From Candidatus Eisenbacteria bacterium (GTDB lineage: Bacteria; Desulfobacterota; Binatia; DP-6): a DNA stretch of 64,000 bases. The stretch is from assembly GCA_035577985.1 (NCBI GenBank), contig DATJZY010000132.1, forward strand, positions 1 to 64,000, in the 5' to 3' direction. The notes beneath the pieces were generated by a model. That model saw nothing but the letters and a program-made list of their open reading frames with translations. It was not told the origin of the DNA and did not search any database. Positions within the stretch are counted from its first letter, which is position 1, and every line of letters begins with the position of its first letter. Below are positions 23,755 to 31,444 of the stretch, piece by piece. A program made the position numbers and the translations under genes.

Positions 23755-24564
23755 TCAGCGCCCCTTCCACGCCGGCTTGCGCTTCTCGAGGAACGAGCGC
23801 GGCCCCTCGTGGAAGTCCTCGGTCTGCTCGTTCACCTCGAGGTAGCCGGCCGCGATCTCCTCGGCCTGTGGGATCGGGAGCCCGAGCCCCTGCAGGATGC
23901 CCATCTTCGTGCCCCACACGGCGAGCGGTGCGTTCTCGCAGATCATGCGGGCGAGCTCGCGCGCGCGCTCCATGAGCTTCTCGTGCGGCACGACTTCGGT
24001 GACGAGCCCCACCTGGTACGCGCGCTCGGGCGTCATGCGCTCCTTCGAGCCGAGCAGCGCCATCCGCAGGCACACGGCGAGCGGAACGCGCCGCGACATG
24101 TTCACCATCTCGTGCGACGAGACGAGCCCGATCGAGACGTGCGGATCGACGAAGAACGCCTTGTCGGACGCGATCGGGATGTCCGACTCGGTCACGAAGT
24201 CGAGCGAGAAGCCGGCGCAGGCGCCGTTCACGGCGGCGATGACGGGCTTGAAGACGCGCTGGCGCCGCGGCGTGGGGAGGTCGACGATGCCCTCGATCAG
24301 CGCCAGCTCGCGCCACCGGTCGGGCCGCGTGAAGCCGCCCGTCGCGAGGCCTTCGACGTCGGCGCCGGTGGAGAAGCCCTTGCCCGCCCCGGTCAGGATC
24401 GCGCACCACACGTCGGGATCGTTCTTCACCTCGCGCCATGCCTCCCGCAGCTCGTCCTTCAGCTTCTGGTTCATGGCGTTCATGCGCTCGGGGCGGTTGA
24501 GCGTGAGGGTCGCGACGTGCCCGTCGACCTCGTAGAGGACCGTCTCGTACTGCGGCATCGGCAT
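23755..24564 (-). CDS. Enoyl-CoA hydratase/isomerase family protein
   Basis: A 269-residue crotonase-fold protein. 'TLTLNRPERMNAMN' and 'GAGKGFSTGADVEGLA' (residues about 59-74) form the oxyanion-hole region, and 'VFKPVIAAVNGACAGFSLDF' the second half of it. The family adds water to, isomerises or cleaves acyl-CoA thioesters. The second oxyanion loop has GACAGFSL rather than GGAxGxGL, so the exact reaction is uncertain. It is the last gene of a leftward run that also holds two acyl-CoA ligases and another hydratase, in line with fatty or aromatic acid catabolism. Alternative ATG two codons later. Confidence 0.9.
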   Translation of the reverse strand: MPMPQYETVLYEVDGHVATLTLNRPERMNAMNQKLKDELREAWREVKNDPDVWCAILTGAGKGFSTGADVEGLATGGFTRPDRWRELALIEGIVDLPTPRRQRVFKPVIAAVNGACAGFSLDFVTESDIPIASDKAFFVDPHVSIGLVSSHEMVNMSRRVPLAVCLRMALLGSKERMTPERAYQVGLVTEVVPHEKLMERARELARMICENAPLAVWGTKMGILQGLGLPIPQAEEIAAGYLEVNEQTEDFHEGPRSFLEKRKPAWKGR

Positions 24565-24617
24565 CTCCTTCAGCGATTCTCGCTACCACCCTGCGCGCGC
24601 GCGTCGCAACGACCGCC

Positions 24618-26084
24618 TCAGGCGGACGTGACCTCGGCCGCGACGCGCTGGCCGGAGCGGACGGCGCCGTCCATGTAGCCGTTGGACACGTCGGCCGTCT
24701 CGGTGCCCGCCCAGTGGATGCGTCCCACGGGAGCGCGCAAGGCCGTCCCGTAGCTCGTGAGGACGCCGGGCGCGAGGAAACCGGCGTAGCAGCCGCGCGT
24801 CCACGGCTCGGCCGACCAGTCGCGCTCGATGTAGGCGGTGGCGTTCATCGCCTGCGGGCCGAAGTAGCGGGCGAACGACTCCAGCACCGCTTGTTGGCGG
24901 TCGGCCACCGATCGCTCGCCCCACGCCCGCGCCTCGGCGCCCTCGATGAAGCCGATGAGGACGCCCGGGCTGCCGTCCGGCGGCGAGTTGTCGAAGGTGA
25001 CCTTCACCGGTCCCGTGTCGCTCGTCGCCTGTCCGGAGAGGCCGGCGTCGCGCCAGAACGGGCCCGGATAGACCGCCTGGCACTTGATGACCGAGCCCAT
25101 CGGGAACCGCTGCGTCAGTTGATCGCGCAAGCCGGGCACGATCGGGTCGTAGTCGATGCGGCTGCACAGCGTCGGCGGCAGCGCCACGATGACGCGTCCC
25201 GCGCGGTAGCGGCGGCGATCGGTTTCGACCACGACCCCGCCGCTCGTCTGCGTGATGCGCCGCACCGGCGAGCGCAGGACGACGCGCTTCCCGAGCGCGT
25301 CGGCGACCTTCTGGGCGACGATCTGCGAGCCGCCGACGAAGCGCGAGTCCTGCGCGCCGCCGCTCGTCGAGACGAGGGGCAGGATGCCGCCGCCCGAGTG
25401 CACGTAGAACAGGAAGTGCAGCAGCGAGATGTCGCGCGGTTCGCACGCGAACACCGACTGCACCGAGAGGTCGAAGAGGAGGCGCGCGCCGGGCGTCGTC
25501 AGGTTCTGGAGCTTCCACGTCTCGGCCGTCTGGCCGTCGAGCGCGAGCGTGTCGACACCCGGTGCGTTCCACGGCTCGTCGAGCGGGATCTGCTTCGCGA
25601 GGGTGTCGAGGGCGACCAGGACGACGGTCAGGAGCTCGGTCAGATCCCCGGGGGCAATCGGCGGGATCCCGACCGACGCCGGATACGGCGTGAGCGTGCC
25701 GCCGGAATAGAAGACGTCGTTGCCCTCGTTGTAGGTCTTGAACGTATCGACGCCGACCTCCTTCGCGAGCGCGATGATCTCTGTTTGCAGCGGTCCCACC
25801 CACTGGCCGCCGACCTCGACCACCTTGCCGCCGCCGAGATCGGCGTTGAGCGTGCGCCCGCCGACGCGATCGTTCGCCTCGAGGACGACGACCGAAGCGC
25901 CCTGCGCCGTGAGCAGCCGGGCGGCCGTGAGCCCGGCGAAGCCGGCGCCGACGATCGCGACGTCGACGTGCCTGGACGTCCGTTTCGCGTCGGCGTCGCG
26001 AGCGAACGCCGGTCCCGCGGCGGCGGCCGCCGCCCCCTTCAGGAACGAGCGGCGTGACAGCCGCGACGAGAGTCCCATCCCCAT
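24618..26084 (-). CDS. Tat-exported flavin amine oxidase
   Basis: A 488-residue FAD-dependent amine oxidase-type protein. It begins with a twin-arginine signal, SRRSFLKG (residues 9-16), and an Ala-rich hydrophobic stretch, so it should be folded with FAD before export to the periplasm. The dinucleotide motif VGAGFAGLTAARLL lies near 45-58, the second FAD loop NDRVGGRTLNADL near 71-83, and the closing FAD motif 'GRIHWAGTETADVSNGYMDG' near 450. The substrate may be an amine or a desaturation target. It lies 18 bases after the upstream ligase gene, probably one transcript. Confidence 0.9.
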   Translation of the reverse strand: MGMGLSSRLSRRSFLKGAAAAAAGPAFARDADAKRTSRHVDVAIVGAGFAGLTAARLLTAQGASVVVLEANDRVGGRTLNADLGGGKVVEVGGQWVGPLQTEIIALAKEVGVDTFKTYNEGNDVFYSGGTLTPYPASVGIPPIAPGDLTELLTVVLVALDTLAKQIPLDEPWNAPGVDTLALDGQTAETWKLQNLTTPGARLLFDLSVQSVFACEPRDISLLHFLFYVHSGGGILPLVSTSGGAQDSRFVGGSQIVAQKVADALGKRVVLRSPVRRITQTSGGVVVETDRRRYRAGRVIVALPPTLCSRIDYDPIVPGLRDQLTQRFPMGSVIKCQAVYPGPFWRDAGLSGQATSDTGPVKVTFDNSPPDGSPGVLIGFIEGAEARAWGERSVADRQQAVLESFARYFGPQAMNATAYIERDWSAEPWTRGCYAGFLAPGVLTSYGTALRAPVGRIHWAGTETADVSNGYMDGAVRSGQRVAAEVTSA

Positions 26085-26102
26085 TCCTCCTCGACGTCGC
26101 GC

Positions 26103-27689
26103 TCAGGCGAGCCGCGCCTGCGCCAGCTTCTTCAACGTCGGCTTCTCGATCTTTCCGGTTCCGGTTCGCGGCACCTCGGCCTCGGCGATGACGAACACGT
26201 GCCGCGGGACCTTGTAGCTGGCGAGGTTTTCGCGGCAGAACGCCTGCAGGGCCTCGGGGCCGGTCGTGGCGCCGTCCTCCAGCACGACGAACGCCGCCAC
26301 GTTCTCCCCGCGCACGGGATCGGGCACGCCGACCACGTGCGCCGCCTTCACGCCCGGATGCTTCGCGAGCGTCTCCTCCACCTCGACCGCCGCCACGTTC
26401 ACGCCCGCCGTCTTGATGACGTCCTTCAAACGGGTCGCGAAGTGCAGGCACCCGGTCGCGTCGAGGAATCCCAGATCACCCGTCTTGAAGAAGCCGTCGC
26501 GATCGAACGTCTCGCTGCGCTGGACGCGATAGTAGCCCTCCATGAGCGTCGGCCCCTTGACGAAGATCTCGCCCGGCTCGCCGGGCGCGGCGAGCGCGCC
26601 CGTGTCGGGATCGACGATGCGGATCTCCATGCCCGCGAGCGGCCGCCCGAACGTCTCGCGCCGGACCGCCGGCGGATCGTCCCAGCGCGCGCACGCGACG
26701 CACGTCGCCGTCTCGCTCATGCCGTACATGCCGACCGTCACGTGGTCGGGACCCATCAGCCTGTCGGCGAGCGGATGGTTCGATCCCTTGCGCAGCTTGA
26801 CCGTCCGCTTGCCCCAGTCGGGGTGCTCGAGCAGCGGCCCCGCCTGGTGCCAGCCGGCCATGATCGTGCACCCCTCGGCTTCGAGCAGGGCCAGCGCGCT
26901 CCCGGGATCGACCTGCTCCTGCAGGACGATGCGGCCGCCGCCCGCGAGCGTCTCGAGCGCGCCGATGATGAAGCCGCCCGACCAGAAGAGCGGCATGTGC
27001 CCCCACCACGCGTCGCCCGGCGTCGTGCCGAGGCACTCGGCGATCCGCCGCCCCGAAATCGTGAGCGCGCCGTGCGCGTGCACCACGGCCTTCGCCTTCG
27101 CGGTGGTCCCGGACGTGAAGAAGATCGTGGCGAGATCGGTCGGCGACACGCGCGCCTCGAGCGCGTCGAGGAACGCCTCGTCGACGGCGGTGGGAAGGTC
27201 CTCCCAGCGCTGCGTGCCGGGTGCGTCGCCGCCGAGCAGAACGACGCGGCGGAGCGCCGGCGCCGCGATCGATCGCAGCACGCCGGGCGTGCTCGGCGCG
27301 AGCTCGGGGACGATCTCGCCGAGCGCGGCCAGGTAGTCGTGGCGCAGGAAGGTCGGCACCATGACGAGCACCTGGACGTCGCCGTGGGCGAGCGCGTAGG
27401 CGATCTCGTCGCGCTTCCAGAGGGTCGAGAACGGCACCAGCACGGCGCCGATGCGCAGGGCGCCGAAGGCGATCGGCAGCCAGTCGAGCCGATTCGGACA
27501 CAGAAAGCCGACCCGCGTCCCCTTTCCCACGCCGAGGCCCACGAGCTTCTTGGCGGCGACCCGGCTCCCCGCGCGCAGCTCGCCCCGCGACATGCGCGCC
27601 GTGACGCTCGCACTGGGCGCATAGGCGACGGCCTCACGTCCGGGCTCGCGCGACGTGACGTCGTCGAGAAACGCGCCGAGCGTCTCCAT
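26103..27689 (-). CDS. AMP-forming acyl-CoA synthetase
   Basis: A 528-residue ANL-family acyl-CoA ligase of standard length. It has the phosphate loop FFTSGTTAKAKAV (residues about 185-197), 'MYGMSETATC' (A5-type motif, about 328) and the hinge 'FKTGDLGFLDATG' plus RLKDVIKTAG, ending with the catalytic Lys in GTGKIEK near residue 517. It activates a fatty or aromatic acid to its CoA thioester with ATP. It begins one base before the end of the enoyl-CoA hydratase gene, so they are tightly coupled. Confidence 0.92.
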   Translation of the reverse strand: METLGAFLDDVTSREPGREAVAYAPSASVTARMSRGELRAGSRVAAKKLVGLGVGKGTRVGFLCPNRLDWLPIAFGALRIGAVLVPFSTLWKRDEIAYALAHGDVQVLVMVPTFLRHDYLAALGEIVPELAPSTPGVLRSIAAPALRRVVLLGGDAPGTQRWEDLPTAVDEAFLDALEARVSPTDLATIFFTSGTTAKAKAVVHAHGALTISGRRIAECLGTTPGDAWWGHMPLFWSGGFIIGALETLAGGGRIVLQEQVDPGSALALLEAEGCTIMAGWHQAGPLLEHPDWGKRTVKLRKGSNHPLADRLMGPDHVTVGMYGMSETATCVACARWDDPPAVRRETFGRPLAGMEIRIVDPDTGALAAPGEPGEIFVKGPTLMEGYYRVQRSETFDRDGFFKTGDLGFLDATGCLHFATRLKDVIKTAGVNVAAVEVEETLAKHPGVKAAHVVGVPDPVRGENVAAFVVLEDGATTGPEALQAFCRENLASYKVPRHVFVIAEAEVPRTGTGKIEKPTLKKLAQARLA

Positions 27690-28525
27690 CACTTCTTCTT
27701 CGTGAAGTGCTCGAGGTCCGGCGTGTCGGTCGAGACGCGCATCCCCCAGCGCGGCGGGCGCTTGTCGAGAAAGGCGCGGATGCCTTCCTTCGCGTCGGGC
27801 GATTGGGTCGTCCAGCCGAAGACCTGTCCGTCGAGCCGCTCCGCGACGCTCGGATCGGGCTCCGACAGAAACCGCCAGATGAGCTGCTTGGTGAGCGCGA
27901 CGGCCACCGGCGCCGTCTCGGTCGCGATCTCGTGCGCGATCGCCTGCGCCGTCGGCAGGAGCTCGGCATCGGGCACCACGCGCGAGACGAGCCCCATCTC
28001 GAGGGCTTCGTGCGCCCGCACGAGCCGACCGGTCAGGAGCAGCTCCGCGGCGCGCGATACGCCGACGATGCGGGGCAGGAGCCAGGTGCTGGCCGCTTCC
28101 GGCGTGAGGCCGCGCTTCACGAACACGAACGTGATGCGCGTCGACTCGCCCGCGATCCGGATGTCCCACTGCAGCGGCAGGGTCGCCCCGACGCCGGCGA
28201 CGGCGCCGTTCAAGGCCGCGATGATGGGCTTGCGGATGTCCCACGCCTTGAGCGTCAGACGCTCCGCCGCAGGCTGGCCTTCCCGCTCGCGCGCCTCCTC
28301 GAACACCTTGCCGGCGCCCTCGAGATCGGCCCCGACGCAAAAGTCCTTCCCGGCGCCGGTCACGACCACGGCGCGCACGGCGTCGTTTGCATCGGCGTCG
28401 CGGAGCGCCTGGCGGATCTCCAGGCCCATCTGGCGATTCCACGCGTTGCGTTTCTCGGGGCGGTCGAGCGTCAGCGTCGCGACGCCGTCGGCGGCGACCT
28501 CGAAGCGGATGGTCTCGTGGCTCAT
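27689..28525 (-). CDS. Enoyl-CoA hydratase/isomerase family protein
   Basis: A 278-residue crotonase-family protein. 'LTLDRPEKRNAWNRQM' and GAGKDFCVGADLEGAG are typical of the N-terminal half; 'KPIIAALNGAVAGVGATLPL' gives the second oxyanion loop, and a Glu in the 'KRGLTPEAASTWLL' segment matches the catalytic position of hydratases with a 'GLxPExxxSxxLPRxVG' pattern. It sits between two acyl-CoA ligases with overlaps of 1-4 bases, so all three probably act in one pathway of acyl-CoA beta-oxidation or a related shortening. Confidence 0.92.
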   Translation of the reverse strand: MSHETIRFEVAADGVATLTLDRPEKRNAWNRQMGLEIRQALRDADANDAVRAVVVTGAGKDFCVGADLEGAGKVFEEAREREGQPAAERLTLKAWDIRKPIIAALNGAVAGVGATLPLQWDIRIAGESTRITFVFVKRGLTPEAASTWLLPRIVGVSRAAELLLTGRLVRAHEALEMGLVSRVVPDAELLPTAQAIAHEIATETAPVAVALTKQLIWRFLSEPDPSVAERLDGQVFGWTTQSPDAKEGIRAFLDKRPPRWGMRVSTDTPDLEHFTKKK

Positions 28526-30057
28526 GGGGCGCCGAACTCCTGCCGCAGGACGTGCATCTGCACCTTGTTGTAGGCGTTTCGCGGCAGCGATGCCACGAAC
28601 TCGATGCGCCGGGGCTTCTTGAAGCCGGCCAGCCGTTCCCCCGCGAAGGCGGCCAGACTGTCGCGGTCGAGCCCCGACCCGTCCCGCATGACGACGATGG
28701 CCGTCACCTGCTCGCCCCATTTCGGGTGCGGCGTGCCGATCACGGCGACGTCGGCGACGTCCGGATGCTGCCGCAGCACCTCCTCGACCTCGAGCGGCAC
28801 GACGTTCTCGCCCCCGGTGATGATGATGTCCTTCACGCGCCCGGTGAGAAAGAAGTAGCCGTCCGCGTCGCAGCGCCCGAGGTCGCCCGTGTGGAGCCAG
28901 CCGTCGCGGAGCGCGGCGCGGGTCGCTTGGGGGTTGCGAAAGTAGCCCGCCATCACGGTGGGCCCGCCGACGACGATCTCGCCTTCCTCGCCCGCAGCGG
29001 CGAGCGAGCCGTCGACGCGACGGATCCCGACGTGGACGTGCGGGTTCATGGTGCCGACGGTCCCCTCGCGATCGAAGACGCTCGTGCCGCGCGCCATGAG
29101 CAGGCCGTCGGTCGACTCGGTCTGGCCGTAGGCCTCGATCACTTCCGCGCCGTCGAAGAGGGCGGCGAGGCGGCGTTTCGCTTCCATCGGGGTCGGCGCA
29201 CCGCCGACGCTCACCTTCTGCACCGAGCGTCGCACCGCGACGGGAACGTCGGCGCGCTGGGTCACCTCGAACACCATGCCACCGATGAGCGGCAGATCGG
29301 TGACGGCCCAGCGCTCGGCCGCCTCGAGCACCGAGTCGACGTCGAACTTCTCGAGCAGCACCGCGGTCGAGCCGAGGAAGATCCGGCAGAGGAGATGCGA
29401 AACCAGGACCGGCACGTGCGTGAGCGCGCTCATGCAGGCGCCCACGCTCTGCGGCGTGTCGCCGCGCGCCTGCGCACAGGCGAGGCCGGCCCAGAAGAAG
29501 TTGCGGTGGGTGAGCATGACGCCCTTCGGGCTGCCGGACGAACCCGAGGTGTAGGCGATCGCGGCCAGCGCCTCCGCGCGCGGGGAGCGCGGGCGGCCGC
29601 GCAGCCGGCGGCGCGGGCGTCGAACGATCGCCGGATGGAGCGGCAGCGCCGGCTCGCACGCGAAGAGCGGGATGCCGATCGCCGCCGCCCCGTCGCGGGC
29701 GACCGCGACGCGTTTGGTGTCGCACAGAAGGGCCCGCGCGCGCGCGTGCTCGAGCTGCCGCCCGACCTCCTCGGCAGTGGCGCGCGTGCTGACCGGGACC
29801 ACCACCGCGCCGAGACCCCAGACGGCGTACAGCATGGCGACGATCGCCGGCTCGTTGGCGGCCATGACGCCGATCGCGTCGCCGCTGCCGAGCCCCCGGC
29901 GTGCGAGCCAGCCCGCGAGGTCGTCGACGGCCGTCGCCAGCTCGCCGTAGGCGTAGCGCCGGTCGCCGAAGACGACGCCGCCGGCCGTGCCGCGGCGCCG
30001 CGCCTGGTAGTGTACGAACGCGGGGGAAGTCGGCAACAGCGGCGAGAAGGTTCGCAT
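28522..30057 (-). CDS. AMP-forming acyl-CoA synthetase
   Basis: A 511-residue long- or medium-chain acyl-CoA ligase. It shows AYTSGSSGSPKGVMLTHRN (residues about 167-185), 'EAYGQTESTDGLL' near 305, 'GWLHTGDLGRCDADGYFFLT' near 400 and GRVKDIIITGGENV. The final catalytic Lys of the family is within NAYNKVQMHVL. It is the first gene of a leftward run (to 23755) and overlaps the next gene by 4 bases. A promoter with an inverted repeat is just upstream. Activation of an exogenous acid for beta-oxidation is the likely role. Confidence 0.92.
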   Translation of the reverse strand: MRTFSPLLPTSPAFVHYQARRRGTAGGVVFGDRRYAYGELATAVDDLAGWLARRGLGSGDAIGVMAANEPAIVAMLYAVWGLGAVVVPVSTRATAEEVGRQLEHARARALLCDTKRVAVARDGAAAIGIPLFACEPALPLHPAIVRRPRRRLRGRPRSPRAEALAAIAYTSGSSGSPKGVMLTHRNFFWAGLACAQARGDTPQSVGACMSALTHVPVLVSHLLCRIFLGSTAVLLEKFDVDSVLEAAERWAVTDLPLIGGMVFEVTQRADVPVAVRRSVQKVSVGGAPTPMEAKRRLAALFDGAEVIEAYGQTESTDGLLMARGTSVFDREGTVGTMNPHVHVGIRRVDGSLAAAGEEGEIVVGGPTVMAGYFRNPQATRAALRDGWLHTGDLGRCDADGYFFLTGRVKDIIITGGENVVPLEVEEVLRQHPDVADVAVIGTPHPKWGEQVTAIVVMRDGSGLDRDSLAAFAGERLAGFKKPRRIEFVASLPRNAYNKVQMHVLRQEFGAP

Positions 30058-30072
30058 GCGACGAAGCGGGTT

Positions 30073-30102
30073 CTTGTAGACTCCCGCCGTCTACGCCGTC
30101 AA
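30073..30102 (-). promoter_or_regulatory. Candidate promoter with inverted repeat for acyl-CoA ligase cluster
   Basis: On the minus strand TTGACG (30102-30097), an 18-base spacer and TACAAG (30078-30073). The spacer holds a perfect inverted repeat GTAGAC-tcccgcc-GTCTAC (30076-30094), a likely operator for a TetR- or GntR-like repressor not present nearby. The leader would be short, about 9 bases. Confidence 0.4.
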
Positions 30103-30152
30103 CGTCGCAGAGCGCAGTTGCGAGGCGCCGAGGAAGCGCCTAGGGACGCCGC

Positions 30153-31007
30153 ATGCGCGTCGGTTTCATCGGCCTCGGCAACATCGGCATGCCGATGGCG
30201 AAGCGGCTCGTCGAAGCGGGGCTCGCCACCACCGCATACGACCTCGTGGCGGAACGCGTGGCCGAGCTCGTCGCGCTCGGTGCGACGGCGGCGACGTCGC
30301 CCCGCGAGCTCGCCACGGGGGCCGACGTGATCGGCGTCTGCGTTCGCGACGACGCCGACGTGCGCGCCGTCGTCTTCGGCGACGACGGCATTCTCGCCGG
30401 GGCCGCGCCCGGCGCCGTCGTCGCGCTGCACGGCACCGTGCAGCTCGGCGCCGTGCTCGCGCTCGGCGACGCGTTCGCCGCGCGCGGGATCGGCCTCGTC
30501 GACGCGTGCGTCACCGGCGGCGCGGCGGGCGCCGCCGCCGGCACGCTCACGACCATGGTCGGCGGCGCGGCGGCCGACGTCGCAAAGGTGCGCCCCGAGC
30601 TGGACGCATTCTCGCGGATCGTCGTCGCGACGGGCAAGCTCGGCTCCGGCACGATCGTGAAGCTGTGCAACAACCTCATGGGCTACCTCGCCTGGACGGC
30701 GGCGATCGAGGGCTTTCGCCTGGCGCGCGCCGCAGGCATTACGGACGAGGTCTTCGAGACCGTGACGCGCGCGGGCGGCCATCTGACCGAGCCGATGCAG
30801 ACCTTCCTGCGCACCCACAAGCTTCCGGACGCCGCCCGGCGCGACCCCGCGCTGCAGGCGCGCCTGCGCAGCTTCGTCGAGATGGCCGAGAAGGATCTCG
30901 CGGCAGCGCTCGCGCTCGCGCGCACGCACGGCCTGGATCTTCCGGGTACGGAGCTCTGCTCGCGGATCATGGGGAGCGTCTATGGCGTCATCGAGACGCC
31001 GTCCTGA
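30153..31007 (+). CDS. NAD(P)-dependent beta-hydroxyacid dehydrogenase
   Basis: A 284-residue member of the 3-hydroxyisobutyrate/tartronate-semialdehyde reductase family. It begins with the dinucleotide motif VGFIGLGNIGMPMAKRL, has the substrate loop 'DACVTGGAAGAAAGTLT' (family DAPVSGG, residues about 117-133) and the catalytic Lys in GSGTIVKLCNN (near residue 171). The reaction is reversible oxidation of a beta-hydroxy acid or reduction of an imine. It is the first gene of a rightward unit; 19 bases separate it from the next gene. Confidence 0.9.
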   Translation: MRVGFIGLGNIGMPMAKRLVEAGLATTAYDLVAERVAELVALGATAATSPRELATGADVIGVCVRDDADVRAVVFGDDGILAGAAPGAVVALHGTVQLGAVLALGDAFAARGIGLVDACVTGGAAGAAAGTLTTMVGGAAADVAKVRPELDAFSRIVVATGKLGSGTIVKLCNNLMGYLAWTAAIEGFRLARAAGITDEVFETVTRAGGHLTEPMQTFLRTHKLPDAARRDPALQARLRSFVEMAEKDLAAALALARTHGLDLPGTELCSRIMGSVYGVIETPS

Positions 31008-31026
31008 GCCAGAATCGGAGGAGACG

Positions 31027-31401
31027 ATGGCCGACGAACGACGAACGCGCGGGCGGAAGATGTTCGAGCAGGTGATGGGCTTCCCCGCTCCGCCGGTCGA
31101 CGGAGAGCCGTTCTTCGATACGACCCTCGACCATCTCTTCGGCGAGCTGTGGTCGCGGCCGGGCTTCTCGGTGCGCGACCGGCGGATCGTGACGCTCACG
31201 GTGCTGATGAGCCTCGGACACGAGGCCACGCTGCGCCTGCACCTGGGCGCCGCCATGCGAACCGGACAGCTCACCGACGCCGAGATCGACGAGCTGGTGC
31301 TGCACGTCGCGCACTACGCCGGATGGCCGCCCGCCGCGATCGCATCGCAGGTCGTCCGCCAGCTCCGAGCCGAACGGGCGAGCGGTTCCGCCGGCGGCTG
31401 A
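31027..31401 (+). CDS. Carboxymuconolactone decarboxylase-like protein
   Basis: A 124-residue all-helical protein of the carboxymuconolactone decarboxylase family (PF02627). 'SVRDRRIVTLTVLMSLGHEA' and 'DEIDELVLHVAHYAGWPPA'-type segments are visible. The redox CxxC of the AhpD branch is absent, so it resembles the decarboxylase-type branch. The ATG at 31027 follows a GGAGGAG-type ribosome site. It lies between the hydroxyacid dehydrogenase and the MscS gene, likely the first two forming one pathway. Confidence 0.85.
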   Translation: MADERRTRGRKMFEQVMGFPAPPVDGEPFFDTTLDHLFGELWSRPGFSVRDRRIVTLTVLMSLGHEATLRLHLGAAMRTGQLTDAEIDELVLHVAHYAGWPPAAIASQVVRQLRAERASGSAGG

Positions 31402-31444
31402 CCGTTTGACGCTCGGGACGGGCGACCGCTACCACTCGCGGGCG

